Positions 48,004 to 56,323 of a DNA stretch of 64,000 bases are shown in pieces; position 1 is the first letter of the stretch, and every line of letters starts with the position of its first letter. Both the position numbers and the translations under genes were made by a program. Source of the stretch: JAJFUI01 sp039698035 (GTDB lineage Bacteria; Planctomycetota; Planctomycetia; Pirellulales; Thermoguttaceae); assembly GCA_039698035.1 (NCBI GenBank), contig JBDKSW010000012.1, positions 1 to 64,000 on the forward strand, in the 5' to 3' direction. The notes below the pieces were generated by a model. It searched no databases and had not been told where the DNA came from. It saw only the letters and a program-made list of their open reading frames with translations.

Positions 48004-48041
48004 AATGGGACGGCAGACGATCTGCCGTCCCATTGGTTTTT
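48004..48041 (+). terminator. Intrinsic terminator between the Cys-rich gene and ppdK
   Basis: AATGGGACGGCAGA (48004-48017) and TCTGCCGTCCCATT (48021-48034) form a perfect 14-bp stem with a 3-base loop, followed by GGTTTTT on the plus strand. It ends the Cys-rich gene transcript and, as the genes converge, may also stop ppdK read-through, though the T run on that side is weak. Confidence 0.88.
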
Positions 48042-48083
48042 GCCAATCGTTCGTCACGCATGGATCGTGACGAAGACGTTACG

Positions 48084-50819
48084 TTACTTCTTCGCCTTGA
48101 TGGCGGCCTGCGCGGCAGCCAGCCGGGCGATCGGCACGCGGTACGGGCTGCAACTGACGTAGTTCAGGCCCGTGCGGAAGCAGAACTCGACGCTGGCCGG
48201 ATCGCCGCCCTGCTCGCCGCAAATGCCGATCTTCAGGTCGCCGCGTGTGGCGCGACCCTTGGTGACGGCCATTTGGATCAACTGGCCGACGCCGGCCTGG
48301 TCGATCGTTTGGAACGGGTCGGCGGGCAAGATGTTCTGGTCGAGGTAGTCGGGCAGGAAGGCGCCGATGTCGTCGCGGCTGAAGCCGAAGCACATCTGCG
48401 TCAGGTCATTGGTACCGAAGGAGAAGAACTGAGCCGTCTTGGCCATCGTGTCGGCCGTGAGGCAGGCTCGGGGGATCTCGATCATCGTGCCATAGAGGCA
48501 ATCGACCGTGACGCCCTGCTGTCCTTCGACTTCCTTCTTGACGCGGTCGAAGATGACCTTCGTCACGTCGAGTTCGCTGACTTCGCCCGTGACTGGGACC
48601 ATCAGTTCGGGCTTGGGCGACTTGCCGGCCTTCTTCAGCTCGGCAGCCGCTTCGAACATGGCGCGAAGCTGCATTTCGGTCACGTCGGGATAGGTGACGC
48701 CGAGGCGGACGCCGCGGTGTCCCATCATCGGGTTGGTCTCGTGCAGGGACTCGCCGCGCTTCTTGATATCGAACGGGCGGATGCCCAAGGCGGCGGCCAA
48801 TTCTTTCTGGCGATTCGCGTCTTGGGGGACGAACTCATGGAGCGGCGGATCGAGCAGCCGCATGGTAACCGGCAGGCCGTCCATCGCCTCGAGGGTGCCC
48901 TTGATGCTCTGCTTGACGAACGGGAACAGCTCGGCCAGGGCCGTTTTGCGCTCCTCGACCGTCTTGCTGAGGATCATCTTGCGGAGGAAGAACAGGGGTT
49001 CGTCCGAGCCGGCGCCGTAGAACATGTGCTCGGTGCGGAACAGTCCGATGCCTTCGGCGCCGAACTGCCGTGCGACGGTCGCGTCCTGCGGCGTGTCGGC
49101 GTTGGTGCGGACGCCCAAGGTGCGGAACTGATCGACGAGCTTCATGAAGCCTTGGAATCGCGGATTCTCGGTGGCGTCGATCATGGCCAAGGCGCCTTGG
49201 TAGACGCGGCCCTTGGTGCCGTTCAGCGTGATCAGGTCGCCTTCCTTGAGCTTGAGGTCGCCGACACTCATGCGTTTGGCGGCCATTTCGATCTTCATGT
49301 CGCCGGCGCCGACGATGCAGCACTTGCCCCAGCCGCGGGCGACGAGCGCCGCATGGCTGGTCATGCCGCCGCGTGCGGTGAGGATACCCTCGGCGGCTCG
49401 CATTCCTTCGACGTCCTCGGGGTTGGTCTCTTCGCGGACGAGGATGACCTTTTCACCGCGTTTGGCGGCGGCGACGGCGTCGGCCGAGGTGAAGACGATC
49501 TTGCCGGCGGCGCCGCCCGGTCCGGCGGGCAGGCCGGAGAGGAAGGCCTCGGCCGCTTTCTCGGCGGCCGGGTTGATGATTGGGTGAAGCAACTCGTCCA
49601 ACTGGGCCGGCTGCACTCGCATGACGGCCGTCTTCTCGTCGATGAGGCCTTCGCCGATCATGTCCATCGCCATGTTCAGCGCGGCCGTGCCGGTGCGCTT
49701 GCCGACGCGGCACTGGAGCATGTAGAGCTTGCCCTCTTGAACGGTGAACTCGATGTCCTGCATGTCGCGGTAGTGCTTTTCGAGCCGGGCGCGAATGTCG
49801 TCGAGCTGCTTGTACAGGTCGGGCCACTCGGTCTGGAGCGACGGCAGGTGTTGGTTCTGCGAGTTTTTCGTGCCTTCGTTCAAGGGGTTCGGCGTGCGGA
49901 TGCCGGCGACGACGTCCTCGCCCTGAGCGTTCACCAACCACTCGCCATAGAACTTGTTCTCGCCGGTGGCCGGGTTGCGTGAGAAGGCGACGCCGGTGGC
50001 CGACGTGTTGCCCAGGTTGCCGAAGACCATGCTCTGGACGTTGCAGGCGGTGCCCCAGTCGCCGGGGATGCCCTCGATTTTGCGATAGGAAACGGCGCGG
50101 CGGCCTTCCCAGCTCTTGAAGACGGCGCCGATGGCGCCCCAGAGCTGCTCTTCGGGGTCGTCCGGGAACTCGTGGCCCAGCACGTCGAGGACCTTCTTTT
50201 TGAAGCTCGTGCAAAGCCGCTTGAGGTCGGCCGTGTCGAGATCGGTGTCGGAGACGTCCTTGGGGGCCTTGCCGAGCGACTTGGCCTTATTCTTCTTGGC
50301 GGTGGCCATGAGGTGCTCGAGTTGGACGCGGACGCCCTTGCCCTCGGCCGGCTCGATGTCCTCGGCCTTTTCCATGACGACGTCGGAGTACATCATGATG
50401 AGGCGGCGGTAGGCGTCGTAGACGAACCGCTCGTTGCCCGACTTCTTAACCAGACCGGGGATAGTTTTCGAGCAGAGACCGACGTTCAGGACGGTCTCCA
50501 TCATGCCGGGCATCGAGGCGCGGGCGCCGCTGCGGCAGCTTAGCAGCAGCGGGTTCTCGGCGTCGCCGAACTTCATGCCCATGGCTTCTTCGGTTTTTCG
50601 CAGGGCGGTGGCGACCTCGTCACGGAGCGACTGCGGGAACTTGCGACCTTCGGCGAAAAAGGCCGTGCAGAACTCGGTGCTGATCGTGAAGCCGGCGGGG
50701 ACGGGCAGACTGAGCTTGGCCATTTCGGCCAGGTTGGCGCCCTTGCCGCCCAACGTGTTCTTCATCGACGCATCGCCTTCGGTGCCCTGGGGCCCGAAGA
50801 AGTAAACGTACTTCGCCAT
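48084..50819 (-). CDS. ppdK: Pyruvate, phosphate dikinase
   Basis: A 911-residue enzyme that reversibly converts phosphoenolpyruvate, AMP and PPi to pyruvate, ATP and phosphate. The ATP-grasp domain starts with LGGKGANLAEMAKL; LLSCRSGARASMPGMMETVLN is the nucleotide site; the swivelling domain has the phosphorylated His489 in GGMTSHAALVARG; the C-terminal barrel has LFRTEHMF, GHRGVRLG and FSFGTNDLTQM. Length is usual for the family. AAGGA lies 8 bases before the ATG. Its promoter stands back-to-back with that of the CAAX-protease unit. It complements the PPi-dependent phosphofructokinase at 3-4 kb. A PDRP regulatory kinase gene is not in the window. Confidence 0.96.
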   Translation of the reverse strand: MAKYVYFFGPQGTEGDASMKNTLGGKGANLAEMAKLSLPVPAGFTISTEFCTAFFAEGRKFPQSLRDEVATALRKTEEAMGMKFGDAENPLLLSCRSGARASMPGMMETVLNVGLCSKTIPGLVKKSGNERFVYDAYRRLIMMYSDVVMEKAEDIEPAEGKGVRVQLEHLMATAKKNKAKSLGKAPKDVSDTDLDTADLKRLCTSFKKKVLDVLGHEFPDDPEEQLWGAIGAVFKSWEGRRAVSYRKIEGIPGDWGTACNVQSMVFGNLGNTSATGVAFSRNPATGENKFYGEWLVNAQGEDVVAGIRTPNPLNEGTKNSQNQHLPSLQTEWPDLYKQLDDIRARLEKHYRDMQDIEFTVQEGKLYMLQCRVGKRTGTAALNMAMDMIGEGLIDEKTAVMRVQPAQLDELLHPIINPAAEKAAEAFLSGLPAGPGGAAGKIVFTSADAVAAAKRGEKVILVREETNPEDVEGMRAAEGILTARGGMTSHAALVARGWGKCCIVGAGDMKIEMAAKRMSVGDLKLKEGDLITLNGTKGRVYQGALAMIDATENPRFQGFMKLVDQFRTLGVRTNADTPQDATVARQFGAEGIGLFRTEHMFYGAGSDEPLFFLRKMILSKTVEERKTALAELFPFVKQSIKGTLEAMDGLPVTMRLLDPPLHEFVPQDANRQKELAAALGIRPFDIKKRGESLHETNPMMGHRGVRLGVTYPDVTEMQLRAMFEAAAELKKAGKSPKPELMVPVTGEVSELDVTKVIFDRVKKEVEGQQGVTVDCLYGTMIEIPRACLTADTMAKTAQFFSFGTNDLTQMCFGFSRDDIGAFLPDYLDQNILPADPFQTIDQAGVGQLIQMAVTKGRATRGDLKIGICGEQGGDPASVEFCFRTGLNYVSCSPYRVPIARLAAAQAAIKAKK

Positions 50820-50881
50820 TTCTGTATTCCTTATGGGATGTCAGGGAAATATTTTTGTTTTTGGCGGGAGAATTGGCGGCT

Positions 50882-50895
50882 CCTCGCCGGCGAGG
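50882..50895. promoter_or_regulatory. Perfect 14-bp palindrome in the ppdK leader
   Basis: CCTCGCCGGCGAGG is its own reverse complement and lies between the ppdK promoter and its ATG, about 62 bases before the start codon. It could be a binding site for a dimeric regulator or form a small hairpin in the leader. Confidence 0.4.
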
Positions 50896-50948
50896 GACTT
50901 GGCGGTGACCGCTACTTACAGGCGGCCACCCCAAGAAACGAATCCAAG

Positions 50949-50977
50949 AATTTATCATTCCGGCCGGATGGCGTCAA
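50949..50977 (-). promoter_or_regulatory. Promoter of ppdK
   Basis: On the minus strand TTGACG (50977-50972), 17-base spacer and TAAATT (50954-50949). Transcription would start near 50942, about 123 bases before the ATG. Confidence 0.65.
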
Positions 50978-50982
50978 TAACG

Positions 50983-51011
50983 TGGACAGCCATTGGGTGC
51001 CCCCTTATACT
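50983..51011 (+). promoter_or_regulatory. Promoter of the CAAX-protease unit
   Basis: TGGACA (50983-50988), 17-base spacer and TATACT (51006-51011), close to consensus. Its -35 box lies only five bases from the -35 box of the divergent ppdK promoter. Transcription would start near 51018. Confidence 0.68.
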
Positions 51012-51047
51012 TATCCCGATGGGTGGTTTCCAGCAGGAGTCTCTCGC

Positions 51048-51218
51048 GTGAGCATGACGAATTCCGGCCTTCTGACGCTCGACGGCGATGGTCGGACCAC
51101 GATCCAACGCATCTCGGCCTTGGCGGTCGTGCCGAGGTTCGGCGGCGGGCTGTCCGTGGCGTCGGGGCTTTGCGACCGGTATCGGGCGGGGCCGCCCGCA
51201 AGGCGTCAACCATCATGA
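51048..51218 (+). CDS. Possible 56-residue leader peptide ahead of the CAAX protease
   Basis: A GTG at 51048 has AGGAG eight bases upstream, lies about 30 bases after the predicted transcript start, and opens a 56-codon frame whose TGA overlaps the ATG of the CAAX-protease gene as ATGA. The peptide (beginning MSMTNSGLLTLDGDGRTT) matches no family I know. Promoter, ribosome site and overlap support translation; the Arg/Gly/Pro-rich C-terminus looks like GC-rich noise, so it may only be a coupling leader. Confidence 0.35.
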   Translation: MSMTNSGLLTLDGDGRTTIQRISALAVVPRFGGGLSVASGLCDRYRAGPPARRQPS

Positions 51219-51799
51219 AGCGATTGGCCATCGTGGCGGCCGCGTTCGAGGGCAGCCTGGCCCTGCTGGCCGTCGGGCTTGGTTGGCTCTTGGAGCGGCC
51301 GGCGTTCGAGAGTCTCCATCTGGATGGACGTGGGAGCCTGCTCGGCCTGCTGGCGACGGCACCGCCGCTGGCCATGTGCTGGATCTGTCTGACGTGGCGA
51401 ATCCGACCCTTGCAGGAGGTGATTCGGGTCATCGACGAAGTGCTGGCGCCGATGTTCCGCGGCTGCGGGCTCTTGGGATTGGCCCTCGTCGCCGCGTTGG
51501 CCGGCCTGGGTGAAGAGTCGCTGTTTCGCGGGGTGGTTCAGTCGGCCGTGGCCAGCAGCCTTGGCGGCGCGCATGGCCCGTGGATCGGCCTGTTGGTCGC
51601 CGCGGTGCTTTTCGGTTTGCTGCACCTGGCGACTCCGACCTACGGCGTGCTGGCCACGCTGATGGGCGGCTATTTCGGTTGGATTTGGCTTGCGACGGGC
51701 AATCTGCTCGTGCCCATCGCGGCACACGCGGTCTACGATTTCCTCGTGCTGCTCTACTTCGTGAAGCGTCGGCAGCCACCGGTCGTGGCCGAGCGTTGA
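51215..51799 (+). CDS. CPBP (CAAX/Rce1-like) intramembrane metalloprotease
   Basis: A 194-residue membrane protein with about five or six helices. It has the ABI/CPBP motifs: EESLFRG (EExxxR), FGLLHL (FxxxH) and HAVYD, which place the metal and catalytic Glu in the membrane. In bacteria such proteins process small peptides or act in stress and self-immunity; no bacteriocin gene is nearby. The ATG at 51215 is chosen over upstream in-frame starts because those give Arg-rich noise. It may be translationally coupled to the preceding small ORF. Confidence 0.85.
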   Translation: MKRLAIVAAAFEGSLALLAVGLGWLLERPAFESLHLDGRGSLLGLLATAPPLAMCWICLTWRIRPLQEVIRVIDEVLAPMFRGCGLLGLALVAALAGLGEESLFRGVVQSAVASSLGGAHGPWIGLLVAAVLFGLLHLATPTYGVLATLMGGYFGWIWLATGNLLVPIAAHAVYDFLVLLYFVKRRQPPVVAER

Positions 51800-51947
51800 C
51801 TTCGACGCCGCGACCGCACTGATTTGCACAGGCATCGGCTTCTCGAGTCGCTTGCCGATTTAGTTCCGGCATTGATCGCTTCACGCAGGCGATGGCGGAC
51901 AGTACAATCGGCCTTCTTGCCACAAGTCGCACCTGCCGGGGGTCGCC

Positions 51948-52862
51948 ATGCCGATTGCTTTGCCGCCCATCGATCGTCGCAGTTTTCTGGCCGGAACGTT
52001 GGCCCTCGGCGGCGGATTGCTGCTGCCGCGGTTCGTGGCGGCCGGCCATGACACGCGAGACCCGAACCGGTTCATGCTTCTGGCGGACACGCACGTGCCG
52101 GGCCAGCGTGATCTGGTTCACGACGCCATCCGGCCGGCGGCCAATCTGGAACAGGCCGTCGGGGAGATCGTCGCCCTGCATCCGCGGCCGGCCGGGGCCA
52201 TCGTGGCGGGCGATTGCGCGTTCCGCCGGGGAGAAGCGGCCGATTACGTGACGCTCCGCGATCTGCTCGAACCGCTGCGAAAGGCGGGCGTGCCGGTCCA
52301 CTTGGCGATGGGCAACCACGATGACCGCAAGCACCTGTTGGCGGCGTTTCCCGAAGCGCGTCCGAGCGACACGATCGCCCAGCAGGTTCCCGACCGGTGC
52401 ATCTCGATCCTTGAAGCGCCGAATGCCAACTGGTTCGTGCTGGACTCGCAGGAGCGGCCTGGCGTAACCCCCGGGAACTTGGGCCAGCGGCAATTGGCGT
52501 GGCTCGGCAAGGCGCTGGACGCCCGGCCAGACAAGCCGGCGCTTGTAGTGGCGCATCACAACCCCGACACGCAAGAGCCCGCTCAGGGGTTGAAGGACAC
52601 CAAGGCCCTGCTCGACGTGCTGCGGCCGCGCCGCCAGGTGAAGGGCTACTTCTTCGGCCACACCCACGCCTGGCGTCTGGGGCAGCAGGCGGGGATCCAC
52701 ATGGTGAACATTCCGACGCTGGTCTGGGTATTCGACAAGGCGCAGCCGCGCGGGTTCGTCGACGCACACCTCAAACCGGACGGTGTCAGGCTCGTGCTCC
52801 ACGCGCTCGACCATCGCCATGCCAGGCAGGGGCAGACGGTCGATCTGCAATGGCGAAAGTAG
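51948..52862 (+). CDS. TAT-exported calcineurin-like metallophosphatase
   Basis: A 304-residue protein with a twin-arginine leader (DRRSFLAGTLALGGGLLLP). The metallophosphatase motifs are DTHVPG, GDCAFRRG, GNHDDR, AHHNP and GHTHAW, which bind the two-metal centre. The family covers phosphodiesterases and phosphatases acting on nucleotides, phospholipids or other esters; the substrate cannot be read. GGGGG lies eight bases before the ATG. It converges on a methyltransferase gene 18 bases downstream. Export in folded form fits a metal enzyme loaded in the cytoplasm. Confidence 0.88.
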   Translation: MPIALPPIDRRSFLAGTLALGGGLLLPRFVAAGHDTRDPNRFMLLADTHVPGQRDLVHDAIRPAANLEQAVGEIVALHPRPAGAIVAGDCAFRRGEAADYVTLRDLLEPLRKAGVPVHLAMGNHDDRKHLLAAFPEARPSDTIAQQVPDRCISILEAPNANWFVLDSQERPGVTPGNLGQRQLAWLGKALDARPDKPALVVAHHNPDTQEPAQGLKDTKALLDVLRPRRQVKGYFFGHTHAWRLGQQAGIHMVNIPTLVWVFDKAQPRGFVDAHLKPDGVRLVLHALDHRHARQGQTVDLQWRK

Positions 52863-52880
52863 TTGCCTTGCTCGCGGCGG

Positions 52881-53513
52881 CTACAACGACACCAGCGGTC
52901 GTCGCATGAAGCACGACCAGGCCGCGTAGGTGATCTTCGGGTTGGACGTTTCGAGTCGCGTCGGCCGCAAGTGGATAAACTCGAAGAGCCGCCCCAGTTC
53001 GTTGCGAAGATCGTCCTCGGCGACTTGCGGAGGACCGCCCTCGACCGGCGGCTCGGCGGGCGATGCGGCCAGACACAAGTAATACGAACCGGGCCGCGTG
53101 ACGCGCCACAGCATGTCGAGGTAGCGATCCAGCTTCTTCTCGCGCACCGAATGGTACATGCCGGCGTCGTACACGAAATCGAACTGACCGGCCGACTGGG
53201 CGAAGTCGAAGGCGTCTTCAAGCACGAGACGCAGCAAGGCGTTCTGCTGCTCGGCGCGGAGCCGCGCGCGTTCGATCGCAATCGGCGAGTGATCGACGGC
53301 CGTCACCTCGAAGCGTCGGCGGGCGAGCCAGACGGCGTCGGCCCCGGAGCCACAGCCGACTTCGAGCACGGTCTGCGGCCGGAGGCGGTGTTCCTCGAGG
53401 ACGCGGATCAATTCGGCGTGCGGTTCGTTGGCATCCCAGCTTGGCGTGCCGGCGCGGTAGGGATAATCCGCGTCGTCGGGACTGAGTTGGTCTGCTTGCG
53501 GCTCGAGGGTCAT
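52881..53513 (-). CDS. Class I SAM-dependent methyltransferase (TPMT-like)
   Basis: A 210-residue methyltransferase. Motif I is VLEVGCGSGADAVWLA and the next acidic loop is VTAVDHSPIAIERA; FDFVYDAGMYHSV matches the motif IV region of thiopurine-methyltransferase-like proteins, and VTRPGSYYLCLAAS the following strand. The W-x-x-NEPHAEL segment near the start also fits the TPMT type. AGGA precedes the ATG at 53513; the frame extends further upstream without a credible start. It likely methylates a small molecule such as a thiol or a metalloid. Confidence 0.84.
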   Translation of the reverse strand: MTLEPQADQLSPDDADYPYRAGTPSWDANEPHAELIRVLEEHRLRPQTVLEVGCGSGADAVWLARRRFEVTAVDHSPIAIERARLRAEQQNALLRLVLEDAFDFAQSAGQFDFVYDAGMYHSVREKKLDRYLDMLWRVTRPGSYYLCLAASPAEPPVEGGPPQVAEDDLRNELGRLFEFIHLRPTRLETSNPKITYAAWSCFMRRPLVSL

Positions 53514-53624
53514 AACGAATTCCTGCGCGAAGTGCGAATCCTTTAGTTTGCGGCCTATTGGCGCACTTGGCAAGTGGCCTGCTCGAAATCTCACGGGGAC
53601 ACGGTTTGCGGCGGCAGCGGCCGC

Positions 53625-54572
53625 TCACTTCACGGCGGAACGGGTGGCGCGCACTTCGGGGCGCACTTTGCCGCCGATCGCCATGTCAAAATCCAAGTAG
53701 CGTTGGCGTTCCTTCTTGATAGGCGAATAGATGTTGTCGCCTTTCTGCCAGATGGGCCGCATGTCGCTGATGCCGCCAAACTCGCGAGCGCCAGCCGACT
53801 GGCATGGGAACCAATGCCCCTCGCCCTTCTGATCGACGAGATAAAACTCGCTGTAGCAGTGGCCGGGGACCCAGACGCTACGGGCGGGAATGTCGGCGGC
53901 GCGGCAAATCGCGATGAACAGAGAGCTGATTTCCTCGCAATCGCCCGTGCCGTCGTGAAGCGCGGCCAGGGCGCCCTTCAGATGTCCGACCTTGTACTGG
54001 ACCTTCTCGCGGACCCAGTCGTAGATGGCCTCGACTTTCTTCCAGGCCTTCTCCTTGCCGGCCGGAATGGACTTGGCCAACTCGCGGATTCGCGAGTCGC
54101 GGCTTTCGATTTTGGGGCTCGGCGAAAGGAACGGGCGAACGTCGTGCGGCAGCTTCTTCACATCGGGGAGCTCGTAGATGCTGGTGTCCTCGGGCGGGAG
54201 GACTTGGCTGCGACGGATCTCGAACGTCACCATCACCTTGGCTTCGTGTCCGGCGGCCAGTTGGCCCAGTCTGAAGTTCAGCAACTTGATGCTGTTTTCG
54301 GACTGGGTGTAGTGGATATGCATTTCGGGCGATTTCTCTTCCTTGACGACGTTCACCTCCTGCTCGGGCCATTCGCGCGGGACGGACATATAGCCGTTGC
54401 CGCCGCGACAGGGCCCGCTGCCGGCCTTGACGGCGACGCCAATTTGCCATCGGGTAACCTCGGTCTTTCCGAACTTGGCTCCGCCGGTCTCGCCTTCCTT
54501 GAATTGGGCAAAGCCGATCGAAAGACCCGTCAACCAGATCAGGGTTGCTAAAGCGAAGAAACGCCTTGGCAT
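53625..54572 (-). CDS. Secreted transglutaminase-like protein
   Basis: A 315-residue protein with a signal peptide (RFFALATLIWLTGLSIGFAQ). Residues about 30-140 are a beta-rich N-terminal domain. Residues 165-290 are the transglutaminase-like core: AIYDWVREKVQYK, the nucleophile in GTGDCEEIS and the His in VPGHCYSEFYL; the third residue probably lies in SDMRPIW. In bacteria such domains usually act as cysteine proteases or peptidases, not cross-linkers. GAGG lies 8 bases before the ATG. It is downstream of an intrinsic terminator that ends the icd gene, so it is transcribed on its own. Substrate unknown. Confidence 0.86.
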   Translation of the reverse strand: MPRRFFALATLIWLTGLSIGFAQFKEGETGGAKFGKTEVTRWQIGVAVKAGSGPCRGGNGYMSVPREWPEQEVNVVKEEKSPEMHIHYTQSENSIKLLNFRLGQLAAGHEAKVMVTFEIRRSQVLPPEDTSIYELPDVKKLPHDVRPFLSPSPKIESRDSRIRELAKSIPAGKEKAWKKVEAIYDWVREKVQYKVGHLKGALAALHDGTGDCEEISSLFIAICRAADIPARSVWVPGHCYSEFYLVDQKGEGHWFPCQSAGAREFGGISDMRPIWQKGDNIYSPIKKERQRYLDFDMAIGGKVRPEVRATRSAVK

Positions 54573-54698
54573 GATGAACGCCTCGTGGAAGCCGCTGTCG
54601 TTTGTCTAGCTCTCCCTATTTTAGCTTGGCGGCGACGTGTCGGTGTTCGGAAAACGAGGCGGCGACCCTCCAACTTGGGGGGTTCGGCGTAGGCGCGA

Positions 54699-54736
54699 CA
54701 AAAAGGAGGGCCAACGGCATTCCGCGGGCCCTCCTT
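54699..54736 (-). terminator. Intrinsic terminator of the isocitrate dehydrogenase-like gene
   Basis: On the minus strand AAGGAGGGCC (54736-54727) and GGCCCTCCTT (54712-54703) form a perfect 10-bp stem with a 14-base loop, followed directly by a T5 run. It lies 26 bases after the stop of the dehydrogenase gene. Confidence 0.88.
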
Positions 54737-54762
54737 GGTCACGATCCGATTGTCGGTCGGAA

Positions 54763-55857
54763 TTACAGCTTTCGGCAAATGGCGTCGGCCATTTCTCGCG
54801 TGCCGACGGCCGTTGGATCGTCACGGTTGGGCTTCATATCGTAGGTGACGTCCTTGCCCTCGGCGATGACGGCGGCAACGGCCTTTTCGAGCCGGTCGGC
54901 CGCGTCGGTCTCGTTGAGATGGCGAAGCATGAGCATGGCGGAGAGGATCAAGGCCGTTGGATTGACCTTGTTCAGTCCCTTGTACTTGGGCGCGCTGCCG
55001 TGAGTGGCTTCAAAGACGGCGCCTTCGGGGCCGATGTTGGCGCCCGGAGCAACGCCGAGCCCACCGACCAACCCAGCGGCCAAATCGCTCAGGATGTCTC
55101 CGTAGAGGTTTGGCAGCACGATCACATCGTAGAGTTCGGGCTTCTGGACCAACTGCATGCACATGTTGTCCACGATCCGATCCTCGAAGGCGATGTCGGG
55201 GAACTGCTCGGCGACCTTTCTGGCCGTGGCCAGGTACAGGCCGTCGCTGTGCTTCATGATGTTCGCCTTGTGGACGGCCGTGACCTTTTTGCGGCCGTTC
55301 TTGCGGGCATACTCGAAGGCCCAGCGGACGATCCGTTCGGAGCCGGAGACGCTGATCGGCTTGATCGAGACGCCGGTCTCGGTTCGGCCCGACTTGATCT
55401 GGCGCTGCGGCGAGATCTTGTTGAGATAGTCGATCAATTCGGCCGTGACAGGCTGATTGGCCTCGAATTCGATGCCTGCGTAGAGGTCTTCGGTGTTTTC
55501 ACGAACGATGACGAGGTCGACCGGCACGTCGTCGAAGAAGGTCCGCACGCCGGGATAGTGCTTGCAGGGCCGCAAGCAGACGAACAGCCCGAGGGCCTGT
55601 CGCAGGTGCACGTTGAGGCTTCGGAACCCGGTTCCGACGGGCGTCGTGATGGGGGCCTTCAAGGCACACCGCGTGCGGCGAACGCTTTCCATCGTGGCAT
55701 CGGGCAACGGTGTGCCACAGCGTGCCATCACCTCGACGCCGGCTTCTTGCACATCCCAGTTGATCTTCACGCCTGTCGCGTCAACGCACTGTCGCGCGGC
55801 AGCAGCCAATTCGGGTCCGACGCCGTCGCCGGTAATCAGGGTCACATCATGAGCCAT
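54763..55857 (-). CDS. Isocitrate/isopropylmalate dehydrogenase family (NAD-IDH-like)
   Basis: A 364-residue beta-decarboxylating dehydrogenase. It has LITGDGVGPEL at the start, DLVIVRENTEDLYAGIE for substrate binding, KVTAVHKANIMKHSDGLY, the metal-binding YDVIVLPNLYGDILSD and GAVFEATHGSAPKY near the cofactor. The sequence fits NAD-dependent isocitrate dehydrogenase better than LeuB, since no leucine genes are near and the ENTEDLYAG segment is typical. Homoisocitrate or tartrate enzymes remain possible. The ATG at 55857 is preferred over a GTG two codons upstream. The promoter (55972-56000) leaves a leader of about 110 bases. Confidence 0.9.
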   Translation of the reverse strand: MAHDVTLITGDGVGPELAAAARQCVDATGVKINWDVQEAGVEVMARCGTPLPDATMESVRRTRCALKAPITTPVGTGFRSLNVHLRQALGLFVCLRPCKHYPGVRTFFDDVPVDLVIVRENTEDLYAGIEFEANQPVTAELIDYLNKISPQRQIKSGRTETGVSIKPISVSGSERIVRWAFEYARKNGRKKVTAVHKANIMKHSDGLYLATARKVAEQFPDIAFEDRIVDNMCMQLVQKPELYDVIVLPNLYGDILSDLAAGLVGGLGVAPGANIGPEGAVFEATHGSAPKYKGLNKVNPTALILSAMLMLRHLNETDAADRLEKAVAAVIAEGKDVTYDMKPNRDDPTAVGTREMADAICRKL

Positions 55858-55971
55858 GGTCACACCGCTTCCGTTTGTTTCCGATGGGAGGGAGAAAGGG
55901 CTTCGGCCAGCGTTGCGTCAGCAGGCAAGAGGCGCCAAGCAATCGCATGCAGCGGCCCAACGTTAGGTTCC

Positions 55972-56000
55972 AGGTTATCGGCGTGCGAGTTTTGCGTCAA
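55972..56000 (-). promoter_or_regulatory. Candidate promoter of the isocitrate dehydrogenase-like gene
   Basis: On the minus strand TTGACG (56000-55995), 17-base spacer and TAACCT (55977-55972). The -35 is strong, the -10 weak. Confidence 0.42.
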
Positions 56001-56183
56001 GGTCCGCGTCGTGACGAGCGGTCTACTATAAGCATTTCTGCTTTCGTATTCCATCCCTTTTAATATGCGTGCCTGGGCCATGGGGTGGACGCCCCCGGTG
56101 GCACCGGTGCGAACGCCTGCAGACCATTCAAACCACTCCAGCAAACCCCCCTCCCGTGGACGCGTTGTCGCCTGGTCTAAGGC

Positions 56184-56212
56184 TTGTCGCATGCCGCTGG
56201 CTCGGCTATAAT
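56184..56212 (+). promoter_or_regulatory. Promoter of the sigma-region-4-like gene
   Basis: TTGTCG (56184-56189), 17-base spacer and a perfect TATAAT (56207-56212). The predicted start near 56219 rules out the far upstream in-frame ATG at 56069 and leaves a leader of about 105 bases to the ATG at 56324. Confidence 0.7.
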
Positions 56213-56323
56213 GCGACCAATCACGATGGAGAAAGGTTTATTCCAACCTCGTCCCGCTGCCTCTCGGCAGACGCAATTTTTCGCAAGAAACAGGAACGCT
56301 GCTTCGGCGCAAAGGGCATCGGC

